This document shows positions 7,750 to 15,361 of a stretch of 64,000 nt of DNA, piece by piece. Within the stretch, counting starts at the first letter, position 1, and the number at the start of each line of letters is the position of its first letter. Below the pieces are notes generated by a model that saw nothing but the letters and a program-made list of their open reading frames with translations, had not been told where the DNA came from and did no database searches. The translations under genes were made by a program, and so were the position numbers. The stretch comes from Streptomyces sedi (lineage in GTDB: Bacteria; Actinomycetota; Actinomycetes; Streptomycetales; Streptomycetaceae): NCBI RefSeq assembly GCF_006335015.1, contig NZ_VDGT01000023.1, positions 1 through 64,000 on the forward strand, given 5' to 3'.

Positions 7750-8571
7750 GTGGCAGCGACACAGCGACGGCTCAGCCGGCTCGACGCGGAACTGGTGCGC
7801 CGCAAGCTGGCCCGTTCCCGTGACCACGCGCGTGGCCTGATCGAGGCCGGGCGGGTCACCGTCAACGGCAACCCCGCCGCCAAGCCGGCGACGCAGGTCG
7901 CGACCAGCGCGGCGCTGGTCGTCCGCGAGGACGCGGACGATCCCGGGTACGTCTCCCGCGGCGGTCACAAACTGGCCGGTGCGCTGGAGGCGTTCACCCG
8001 GCTCGGGCTGCGGGTGGAGGGGCGGGTGGCGTTGGACGCCGGCGCCTCGACCGGCGGGTTCACCGACGTGCTGCTGCGGGCCGGCGCCGCGGGCGTGATC
8101 GCGGTCGACGTGGGGTACGGGCAGTTGGCGTGGCGGCTGCGGGCGGACGAGCGGGTCACCGTCAGGGATCGGACCAACGTACGGGAGTTGACGCCGGAGG
8201 ACGTCGGCGGGCGCCTCGTCGATCTCGTGGTCGGCGACCTGTCGTTCATCCCGTTGGGGCTGGTGCTGCCGGCGCTGGTGCGCTGCGCCGCGCCCGAGGC
8301 GGACCTGGTGCTGATGGTGAAGCCGCAGTTCGAGGTCGGGCGGGAACGGCTGGGCAGCGGCGGGGTGGTGCGTTCGGCCGCGCTGCGCGAGGAGGCGGTG
8401 CTCGGCGTCGGGCGACGCGCCGCCGAGCTGGGGCTCGGGGCGAGGGGCGTGGCTCCGAGTCCGCTCCCCGGGCCTTCGGGCAATGTTGAATACTTCCTGT
8501 GGCTGCGCGCCGGAGCACCCGCCCTGGACCCGGCCGCCGTGCACCGAGCCGTGACGGAAGGGCCCAGGTGA
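7750..8571 (+). CDS. tlyA: TlyA-family rRNA 2'-O-ribose methyltransferase
   Basis: A 273-residue protein with an N-terminal S4 RNA-binding domain (RLSRLDAELVRRKLARSRDH through RVTVNGNPAAKPATQV, residues ~6-60). A Rossmann methyltransferase domain follows, with SRGGHKLAGALEAF, LDAGASTGGFTDVLL (SAM site), AVDVGYGQLAWRLR and MVKPQFEVGRERLGSGGVVR. Family members methylate 16S and/or 23S rRNA cytidines and affect capreomycin sensitivity; which sites are used here cannot be told. The start is GTG with CAGGAG upstream. The 3' end overlaps the NAD kinase start (GTGA), so the two are translationally coupled. Confidence 0.92.
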   Translation: MAATQRRLSRLDAELVRRKLARSRDHARGLIEAGRVTVNGNPAAKPATQVATSAALVVREDADDPGYVSRGGHKLAGALEAFTRLGLRVEGRVALDAGASTGGFTDVLLRAGAAGVIAVDVGYGQLAWRLRADERVTVRDRTNVRELTPEDVGGRLVDLVVGDLSFIPLGLVLPALVRCAAPEADLVLMVKPQFEVGRERLGSGGVVRSAALREEAVLGVGRRAAELGLGARGVAPSPLPGPSGNVEYFLWLRAGAPALDPAAVHRAVTEGPR

Positions 8572-9524
8572 CCGAAGTGACCAGCGAAGAAGCCGAGCCG
8601 CGTGACGAGCGAGGGCCCGAGGATCCGCCCCGCACGGTGTTCGTGCTCGCCCACACCGGGCGCCCCGCCGCCGTGCGCAGCGCGGAGCGGGTCGTCGCCG
8701 GGCTGCTGGGGCAGGGCGTCGGGGTGCGGTTGCTGGCCGAGGAGGCCGCCGACCTGCCGTTGCCGGACGCCGTCGAGCGGGTCGCGAAGACCGACTGCGA
8801 CGGCCGGGTGCTGGACGGCTGCGAGCTGCTGGTGGTGCTCGGCGGTGACGGGACGCTGCTGCGCGGCGCCGAGTTCGCCCGCGCCTCCGGCGTCCCGATG
8901 CTCGGCGTCAACCTGGGGCGCGTCGGCTTTCTCGCCGAGGCCGAGCGGGAGGACCTGGACCACCTGGTGGAGCGGGTGGTGGGCCGGCGTTACGAGGTCG
9001 AGGAGCGGATGACGCTCGACGTCACCGTCCTGGGCGACGGCGAACTGCTGCACTCCGACTGGGCGCTGAACGAGGCGGCCGTCGAGAAGGCCGCGCGGGA
9101 ACGCGTGCTGGAGCTGGTGATCGAGGTCGACGGGCGGCCGGTCTCCGGCTTCGGCGGGGACGGCGTGGTGTGCGCCACCCCGACCGGGTCGACGGCGTAC
9201 GCGTTCTCGGCCGGCGGCCCGGTGGTCTGGCCCGAGGTGGAGGCGCTGCTGATGGTGCCGATCTCGGCGCACGCGCTCTTCGCGAAGCCGCTGGTCACCG
9301 CGCCGGACTCGATACTGGCCGTGGAGGTGGGGCAGCACACGGGGCCCGGTGTGCTGTGGTGCGACGGGCGGCGCAGCGTGGACCTGCCGGCGGGCGCCAG
9401 GATCGAGGTGCGGCGGGGTGCGGTGCCGGTGCGGTTGGCCCGGCTGCACCGGGCGCCGTTCACCGACCGGCTGGTGGCGAAGTTCGCGTTGCCGGTCGCC
9501 GGCTGGCGAGGTGCTCCGCACTGA
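8568..9524 (+). CDS. nadK: NAD kinase
   Basis: A 318-residue enzyme that phosphorylates NAD to NADP. GGDGTLLR (residues ~92-99) is the catalytic/ATP-binding motif, followed by MLGVNLGRVGFLAE. The second signature is in GVVCATPTGSTAYAFSAGGPVVWPE, with the conserved C-terminal DGRRSVDLPAG. GTG at 8568 overlaps the tlyA stop by 4 bases and gives the family's normal length; an upstream in-frame ATG would lie inside tlyA. It belongs to the tlyA-nadK-recN run conserved in actinobacteria. Confidence 0.95.
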   Translation: MTEVTSEEAEPRDERGPEDPPRTVFVLAHTGRPAAVRSAERVVAGLLGQGVGVRLLAEEAADLPLPDAVERVAKTDCDGRVLDGCELLVVLGGDGTLLRGAEFARASGVPMLGVNLGRVGFLAEAEREDLDHLVERVVGRRYEVEERMTLDVTVLGDGELLHSDWALNEAAVEKAARERVLELVIEVDGRPVSGFGGDGVVCATPTGSTAYAFSAGGPVVWPEVEALLMVPISAHALFAKPLVTAPDSILAVEVGQHTGPGVLWCDGRRSVDLPAGARIEVRRGAVPVRLARLHRAPFTDRLVAKFALPVAGWRGAPH

Positions 9525-9577
9525 TGTTCGGGCACCGTCGTCGCCACGGGGCCCGTTAACCTCGTATGGTCGTATCC

Positions 9578-11353
9578 GTGTTGGAGGAAATGCGGATCAA
9601 GAGCCTCGGCGTGATCGACGACGCCGTGGTCGAGCTGTCCTCCGGCTTCACCGCTGTGACGGGTGAGACCGGTGCCGGCAAGACCATGGTCGTCACCAGC
9701 CTCGGGCTGCTGCTGGGCGGCCGGGCCGACGCGGGTTACGTACGCGTCGGCGCCCCGTCCGCCGTGGTCGAGGGCCGGATGGCGCTGCCGCCCGACGCCC
9801 CCGCCGCGCGCCGCGCGCAGGAGGCCGGCGCCGAACTGGACGAGGGAGCGTTGCTGCTCAGCCGCACCGTCTCGGCCGAGGGGCGCTCCCGGGCGCACGT
9901 CGGCGGGCGTTCGGTGCCCAACGGGCTGCTGGCCGAGCTGGGCGAGGAGCTGGTCGCCGTGCACGGCCAGACCGACCAGCAGGGGCTGCTGCGCCCGGCC
10001 AGACAGCGGGAGGCGCTGGACCGCTACGCGGGCGAGGGGGTCTCCGTTCCGCTCGCCGCCTACCAGGACACCTACCAGCGGCTGCGCGTGACCGCCGGCG
10101 AGCTGGCGACGTTGACCACCAGGGCGCGGGAGAGGGCCCAGGAGGCCGATCTGCTGCGGTTCGGCCTGGACGAGATCGCCGCGGCCGAGCCGCGCGCCGG
10201 GGAGGACGCGGAGCTGGCGGCCGAGGCCGAACGGCTCGGCCACGTCGAGGCGTTGGCCTCCGCCGCCGCGCAGGCGCACGGCGCGCTCGCCGGCGACCCG
10301 GCCGACCAGGAGGACGTGGACGCGGTCACCCTGGTCGGCGGCGCCGGCCGGGCGCTGGAGGCGGTGCGCTCCCACGACCGGGCACTGGCCGAGCTGGCCG
10401 ACCGGCTCAACGAGGTCGGCATCCTGCTGGCCGACGCGGCCGGCGAGCTGGCGGGCTACGCCGACGGGTTGGAGGCCGACCCGCTGCGGCTGGCGGTCGT
10501 GGAGGAACGCCGGGCGCTGCTGGCCGGCCTGGTCCGCAAGTACGGCGAGGGGCCCGAAGCGGGCCTGGACGCCGTGCTCGCCTGGGCCGAGCAGGGCGCC
10601 GTCCGCCTCACCGAACTCGAAGGCGACGACGACCGCATCGGCGAACTCGCGGCCGAGCGTGACCGGCTGCGCGCGGAGCTGACCGAGCTGGCGCTCGCGT
10701 TGAGCGAGGCGCGCACGGACGCGGCCAAGCGGTTCGCCGACGCCGTCACCGAGGAGCTGACCCAGCTCGCCATGCCGCACGCCAGGGTGCAGGTCGCCGT
10801 GCGGCAGACCGAGGGCACCGAGTCCGACGAGGCGGACGACCTGGTCGAACTCCAGGGCCGCCACGTGCGGTTCGGCCCGCACGGCGCCGACGAGGTGGAG
10901 CTGCTGCTGGCCCCGCACCCCGGCGCCCCGCCCCGCCCCATCGCCAAGGGCGCCTCCGGCGGCGAGCTGTCCCGGGTGATGCTCGCCGTCGAGGTCGTCT
11001 TCGCCGACGCGGCGCCGGTGCCGACCTACCTCTTCGACGAGGTGGACGCCGGCGTCGGCGGCAAGGCCGCGGTCGAGGTCGGCCGCCGGCTCGCCAAGCT
11101 CGCCGACGTCGCACAGGTCGTGGTCGTCACCCACCTTCCGCAGGTCGCCGCGTTCGCCGACCGCCACCTGGTGGTGGAGAAGACCAACGACGGCACCGTC
11201 ACCAGCTCCGGCGTGCGCCTGGTGCACGGCGAGGGCCGGGTGCGCGAGCTGTCCCGGATGCTCGCCGGCCAGGAGGACTCCGAGCTGGCCCGCGCCCACG
11301 CCGAGGAGCTGCTGGCGACCGCGGCGGCGCGACTGCGCGAGCGGGGGCGCTGA
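9578..11353 (+). CDS. recN: DNA repair protein RecN
   Basis: An SMC-like ATPase of 591 residues acting in double-strand break repair. Walker A is GETGAGKTM near residue 30. The centre holds two coiled-coil arms, and the C-terminal half has the ABC signature ASGGELSRVMLAVEVVF and Walker B YLFDEVDAGVGG, then VVTHLPQVAAFAD. The start was set at GTG 9578, which gives the conserved VLEEMRIKSLGVID N-terminus; TATGGT ends 7 bases upstream, consistent with a leaderless start. An in-frame ATG at 9566 would add 4 residues. No LexA-type box was seen just upstream. Confidence 0.95.
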   Translation: MLEEMRIKSLGVIDDAVVELSSGFTAVTGETGAGKTMVVTSLGLLLGGRADAGYVRVGAPSAVVEGRMALPPDAPAARRAQEAGAELDEGALLLSRTVSAEGRSRAHVGGRSVPNGLLAELGEELVAVHGQTDQQGLLRPARQREALDRYAGEGVSVPLAAYQDTYQRLRVTAGELATLTTRARERAQEADLLRFGLDEIAAAEPRAGEDAELAAEAERLGHVEALASAAAQAHGALAGDPADQEDVDAVTLVGGAGRALEAVRSHDRALAELADRLNEVGILLADAAGELAGYADGLEADPLRLAVVEERRALLAGLVRKYGEGPEAGLDAVLAWAEQGAVRLTELEGDDDRIGELAAERDRLRAELTELALALSEARTDAAKRFADAVTEELTQLAMPHARVQVAVRQTEGTESDEADDLVELQGRHVRFGPHGADEVELLLAPHPGAPPRPIAKGASGGELSRVMLAVEVVFADAAPVPTYLFDEVDAGVGGKAAVEVGRRLAKLADVAQVVVVTHLPQVAAFADRHLVVEKTNDGTVTSSGVRLVHGEGRVRELSRMLAGQEDSELARAHAEELLATAAARLRERGR

Positions 11354-11559
11354 CCGCCGCGCCCCCTCGTCCGAGTGAGTGGTCGGTGCTACCGCTGTAC
11401 GGGGGTTGACTGGCATCCTGGAGGCCGTTGACACTCCCAGCGAACGCCGGGTCGCTGTGCGCGACGACGTACGCTGTCGGTGTCGGCGGCCCGGCCGTCG
11501 GCGGTAGTGACGAGGCCCGACGGCGTCGTTTCCGCAGGTCCAGTTAACGAGAGGTCGCC

Positions 11560-12684
11560 GTGAGCAGCTCGCCCCCGTCCCCGCGCCGCCGTGCGTCCCT
11601 GCACGTGGTGCAGCTCCTGGGCGGGGGAGGGGTGGGCACAGGGGACCATGTGCGCTCGCTCTCGGCGGGGTTGGCGGACCGCGGGCTGGCCGTCACGGTG
11701 GGCGCCGCCGGCTCGGCCGAGCGCCGCTACGGCTTCGCCTCGGCCGGGGCCCGCTTCGTCCCGCTGCCGGTCGACTCGACGCTCGCCGCCGTGCGGCTGC
11801 TGCGGCTGGCCTGCGCCGACGCCGACCTGGTCCACGCCCACGGCATACGCGCCGGGCTGCTGGCCACCCTCGCGCTGCGCGGCCGTTCCGTGCCGCTGGT
11901 GGTCACCTGGCACGCCCGCTCGACCGGCATCGGCCCCACCGCCCAACTCCGGCTGCTCTCCGAACGCCTGGTGGCGAGGACGGCCACCGTGGTGCTCGGC
12001 TCCACCTCCGACCTGGTGCATCGGGCGCGTCAACGGGGCGCGCGCGACGCGCGTCTCGCGCCGGTCGCACTTCCGGCGGCGCGTCGTTCCGCGCACGCCG
12101 ACCGGATCGCCGAGACACACCGCGCCAAGCTCCGCGCGGACCTGGGCGCCCTGGACCGCCCGCTGCTGGTCGCCGCCGCCAAGTCTGGCCGCGACGGCGG
12201 GCTCGACCTGCTGCTGGCCGCCGCCCGCTACTGGCGCGACCGGCTTCCGCAGCCGCTGCTCGCGCTCGCCACGGACGGCCACGACCGGGCGTTGACGCGC
12301 GGGATCGAACGCGGGCGGCTGCCCGTCCGGCTGCTGGCGCCCGGGGAGGACCCGGTCGATCTGCTGCCGATCGCCGACCTGGCGCTGCTGCCGGCCCGTT
12401 GGGCCGGCCGGCCCCCGCTGGTCGACGGGGCACTGCGGCGCGGCGTCCCGCTGGTGGCGACCGCCGTCGGTGGGGTACCCGAAGTCGTCGGTGACGCCGG
12501 CGTGTTGGTCCCCTACGGCAAGCCCGCGGCGCTGGGCTCGGCGGTCAACGCGCTGCTGGACGACCCGGACCGCCGCGCCGCCCTGGCCATCGCCGGGCCC
12601 GCGCAGGCCCGCCGTTGGCCGACCGAGGACACCACGGCCGCCCAGGTGCTGAGCGTCTACGACGAGCTGGTCGCGGGTCGTTGA
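11560..12684 (+). CDS. GT4-like glycosyltransferase
   Basis: A 374-residue GT-B fold enzyme. The N-terminal domain shows HVVQLLGGGGVGTGDHVRSL (acceptor-side glycine loop), LVHAHGIRAG and VVTWHARSTG. The C-terminal nucleotide-sugar domain carries RGVPLVATAVGGVPEVVGD followed by GVLVPYGKPAALGSAVN, the usual GT4 E-x7-E region. Donor and acceptor are unknown. GAGAGG lies 5 bases before the GTG start. It follows recN by about 200 bases and is followed by a repeat-rich gap, so it is probably transcribed alone. From memory, orthologues occupy this position after recN in Streptomyces. Confidence 0.8.
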   Translation: MSSSPPSPRRRASLHVVQLLGGGGVGTGDHVRSLSAGLADRGLAVTVGAAGSAERRYGFASAGARFVPLPVDSTLAAVRLLRLACADADLVHAHGIRAGLLATLALRGRSVPLVVTWHARSTGIGPTAQLRLLSERLVARTATVVLGSTSDLVHRARQRGARDARLAPVALPAARRSAHADRIAETHRAKLRADLGALDRPLLVAAAKSGRDGGLDLLLAAARYWRDRLPQPLLALATDGHDRALTRGIERGRLPVRLLAPGEDPVDLLPIADLALLPARWAGRPPLVDGALRRGVPLVATAVGGVPEVVGDAGVLVPYGKPAALGSAVNALLDDPDRRAALAIAGPAQARRWPTEDTTAAQVLSVYDELVAGR

Positions 12685-13177
12685 CGCCGCTCGGGCGCCG
12701 TGTCCGCGCCCGCGGGCGGGGCGGCGTCCGAGCCGGGCCCGCGGGTGGATCGCCGTCCGCGCCTCGGGAGTCGGCCGCTCGCGCAGTTCCCCGCGCCCCT
12801 GGGAGGCCGGTGGGCTGGGGCCGCCGAACCACCCACGGTCGTTTGACGACGGCGCCCCGCCCCGTTGGCCCTGAGGGGCGCGGGGAACTGTCCACGTAGC
12901 GGTACTGGACGACGGCGCCTCGCCCCGGTGGCCCCGAGGGGCGCGGGGAACTGCGCGGGTAACCGTCCACGTAGCGGTACTGGATGACGGTGCCTCGCCC
13001 CGGTGGTCCTGAGGGGCGCGGGGAACTGCGCGGGCAACCCCCCACGTACCAGCACCCGACAGCGACGGACCACTCCACCCGGAGGGTGGTCGCGGGCAAC
13101 CCCCCACACACCGGCACCCGACAGCGACGGACCACCCCACTCGGCCGGTGGTCGCCCCCGCTCCCCCCGGCAAGGGG
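12685..13177 (-). repeat. intergenic repeat array (two repeat types)
   Basis: No gene is seen. Type 1 units carrying gacgacggcgcc...gaggggcgcggggaactg start at 12845, 12908 and 12983 (periods 63 and 75; the short copy lacks 12 bases). Type 2 units starting gcgggcaaccccccac lie at 13030 and 13092 (period 62), each with acccgacagcgacggacca. The core GGGGCGCGGGGAACTGCGCG or its complement occurs at 12777-12800, 12871-12890 (partial), 12936-12959 and 13011-13035. It is the same family as at 7.1 and 33.1 kb. Confidence 0.85.
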
Positions 13178-14200
13178 CTACGCCGAGCCGCGCACCACCA
13201 GTTCCGACGGGATGACCACCGAACTCACCGGCGTCTGCGCGTCGTTGAGGCTGCGGACCAGCAGCCGCGCCATGATCTCGCCCATGTGGACGATGTCCTG
13301 CCGGACCGTGGTGAGCGGTGGGTCGGCCCAGGCCGCCGGGTCGAGGTCGTCGTAGCCGACGACCGCGACGTCCTCCGGCACGGACAGGCCGCGGGCGCGC
13401 AGCGTGCGCAGCGCGCCCGTGGCCATCAGGTCGTTGCCGGCGAAGACGGCGTCGGGGGCGGGGGAGCGGTCCAGCAGCTCGGCCATGGCGCGGGCGCCGC
13501 CGTCCACCGTGAAGTCGCCGTGCGCGTGCAGCGCGGGGTCCGGCTCCTCCAGCCCCAACGCGTCGCGGTAGCCCGCGAGTCGGTCGACCGCCGAGGTCTG
13601 GTCGAGCGGCCCGGTGATCACCGCGATCCGCCGGCGACCGCTCTCCGCGAGGTGGCGGACCGCGCGCCGCGCGCCGTCGCGGTTGTCGGTGTCCACGTAG
13701 ACGAGCGAGTCGTCCTTCTCCCATCCCGGCCACCAGGGGCGCCCGCCGAAGACCGTCGGCAGCCCGGAGGCCGCGGCGATGCCGCGCAGCGGGTCGTTGG
13801 CGTGCAGCGAGAACATCAGCGTGCCGTCGACGTGTCCGCCGGCCAGATAGCGTCCCACCCGCTGGTAGTCGGCCTCCTCCTCGACCAGCATCAGCAGCAG
13901 CTGGAGGTCGTTGGCCGACAACTCGCGGCTGATGCCGCGCAGTTGACGCGCGAAGAACGGGTCGGCGAAGACCCGGGTCTCGGGCTCGGCGATCACCACG
14001 GCCACCGCTCCGGTGCGTCGGGTGACCAGTGAACGCGCCGCGCTGTTGGGAACGTATCCCAGCTCGGCGACCGAGCGTTTGACCTTCTCCCGAAGCTCGG
14101 GTCGGACCCCGGGGGTGCCGTTGACGACCCGGGACACGGTCGCCCGGGAGACCCCGGCGTGCGCCGCCACGGCCTCCAACGTGGGGTGGGCAGCGGACAC
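13178..14200 (-). CDS. LacI-family transcriptional regulator next to a GH16 glucanase
   Basis: A 340-residue repressor with an N-terminal LacI helix-turn-helix (TLEAVAAHAGVSRATVSRVV), the hinge helix NSAARSLVTRRTGAVAVVIA, and a periplasmic-binding-protein-like effector domain. It contains VDGTLMFSLH, GRRRIAVITGP and DVAVVGYDDLDPA. GTG at 14200 has GAGG 8 bases upstream; GTG at 14206 is too close to that site. It is divergent from the secreted GH16 enzyme, with a perfect palindromic operator between them. The likely role is oligosaccharide-responsive repression of that enzyme and perhaps of itself; the effector is unknown but probably a beta-glucan breakdown product. Confidence 0.88.
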   Translation of the reverse strand: MSAAHPTLEAVAAHAGVSRATVSRVVNGTPGVRPELREKVKRSVAELGYVPNSAARSLVTRRTGAVAVVIAEPETRVFADPFFARQLRGISRELSANDLQLLLMLVEEEADYQRVGRYLAGGHVDGTLMFSLHANDPLRGIAAASGLPTVFGGRPWWPGWEKDDSLVYVDTDNRDGARRAVRHLAESGRRRIAVITGPLDQTSAVDRLAGYRDALGLEEPDPALHAHGDFTVDGGARAMAELLDRSPAPDAVFAGNDLMATGALRTLRARGLSVPEDVAVVGYDDLDPAAWADPPLTTVRQDIVHMGEIMARLLVRSLNDAQTPVSSVVIPSELVVRGSA

Positions 14201-14272
14201 CTTCACATCCTCTTGTCTCTCGTAGCCCCTTGACGGTACAGGCAAGCGGCGGCAGTGTGCAGTGTCACGACA

Positions 14273-14286
14273 TGAGAGCGCTCTCA
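14273..14286. promoter_or_regulatory. LacI/CebR-type operator palindrome
   Basis: TGAGAGCGCTCTCA is a perfect 14-bp palindrome with the central CG and the GAGCGCTC core of streptomycete LacI-family operators (CebR binds TGGGAGCGCTCCCA). It lies 62 bases before the GH16 start and 73 before the regulator start, so one dimer could control both. Confidence 0.8.
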
Positions 14287-14347
14287 CACCGTTCAACTCC
14301 CCGTTCCCCCACGGAACTTCCACCCCCACACGGAAGAGTGAATTGTC

Positions 14348-15280
14348 ATGAGCAGAAGGAAAATGCGGCGTGGGCCGCTGGCGGCCGTCGCCGCCGTGGG
14401 TGCCGCGTTGGCGGCGCTCGCCACCGTCGCCCTTCCCCAGGCCGGCGCGCAGGAGAGCGACGCGGGACCGGCGCCGTTGGTCGAGGTCTTCCGCTCCGAC
14501 TTCGACGGTCCGGCCGGCAGCCCGCCCGGTGACGACTGGATCATCGACACCGGCACCGGCTACGAGGGCGGCCCGCCCAACTGGGGCACCGGCGAACGCC
14601 AGACCTACACCGACAGCCCCGAGAACCTCGGCCTCGACGGCGAGGGCAACCTGAAGATCACCGCGCTGCGCGACGGTGACACCTGGACCTCGGGTCGCAT
14701 CGAGACCCAGCGCGACGACTTCGCCGCCCCCGACGGCGGGGTGATGCGCATCGAGGCCGGCCTCCAGCTCCCGAACGTCTCCGGTGACGCGGCGCTCGGC
14801 TACTGGCCCGCGTTCTGGACGCTGGGCGGCGAGTACCGGGGTAACTACTGGAACTGGCCGGGCATCGGCGAGTTCGACATCATGGAGAACGTCAACGGCC
14901 TGCCGCAGGTCTGGGGCGTGCTGCACTGCGGGGTCAACCCCGGCGGCCCCTGCAACGAGACCGAGGGGCTCGGCGCCTCGACCGGGTGTGACAGCTGCCA
15001 GAGCGACTTCCACACCTACGCGATCGAACTCGACCGCACCGGTGACACCGAGTTTCTGCGCTGGTACCTGGACGGCACCGAGTACCACTCCGTCAGCTCC
15101 GCCGACATGGACGCGGAGACCTGGGCCGCCGCCACCGACCACGGCCACTTCGTGCTGCTGAACCTGGCGATGGGCGGGGCGTTCCCCGACGGAGTCGCCG
15201 GCCAGGCCACGCCCACGGAGGCCACCGAGCCGGGGCACTCGTACCTGATCGACTACGTCTCCGTGCAGCAGACCGGCTGA
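14348..15280 (+). CDS. secreted glycoside hydrolase family 16 (beta-1,3-glucanase-like)
   Basis: A 310-residue exported enzyme. Residues 1-36 form a signal peptide (Arg/Lys-rich start, hydrophobic AAVAAVGAALAALATVAL, cleavage near AGA-QES). The catalytic domain has WNWPGIGEFDIMEN, the GH16 E-[IVF]-D-x-M-E motif whose two Glu residues are nucleophile and acid/base. It also has the upstream ALGYWPAFWTLGGE and the C-terminal MGGAFPD and YLIDYVSVQQ strands. Related enzymes cleave laminarin or similar beta-1,3-glucans. There is no carbohydrate-binding module. The paired LacI gene and operator suggest substrate induction. Confidence 0.9.
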   Translation: MSRRKMRRGPLAAVAAVGAALAALATVALPQAGAQESDAGPAPLVEVFRSDFDGPAGSPPGDDWIIDTGTGYEGGPPNWGTGERQTYTDSPENLGLDGEGNLKITALRDGDTWTSGRIETQRDDFAAPDGGVMRIEAGLQLPNVSGDAALGYWPAFWTLGGEYRGNYWNWPGIGEFDIMENVNGLPQVWGVLHCGVNPGGPCNETEGLGASTGCDSCQSDFHTYAIELDRTGDTEFLRWYLDGTEYHSVSSADMDAETWAAATDHGHFVLLNLAMGGAFPDGVAGQATPTEATEPGHSYLIDYVSVQQTG

Positions 15281-15309
15281 CCGCGCCGGGGCGCGCCCCG
15301 GAGACGACG

Positions 15310-15347
15310 GCGCCCCGCCTGCCCGCGGCGAGCGGGTGGCGGGGCGC
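15310..15347. terminator. bidirectional hairpin terminator
   Basis: GCGCCCCGCC (15310-15319) pairs with GGCGGGGCGC (15338-15347), with an inner CCCGC/GCGGG stem. It lies between the convergent GH16 and GH15 genes and, like other hairpins here, has no T tract. Confidence 0.75.
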
Positions 15348-15361
15348 GCGGTCGCGACGCC

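Noticed and set aside
5951..8544. Long minus-strand frames opposite the HAD and TlyA genes, spanning the 7.1-7.4 kb repeats
   Set aside because: They are antisense shadows of GC-rich genes with no conserved motifs and Pro/Arg-rich translations.
13178..15238. LacI regulator extended upstream to 686 residues
   Set aside because: The extension runs antisense through the whole GH16 gene. The conserved regulator starts at GTG 14200/14206 with a ribosome binding site.
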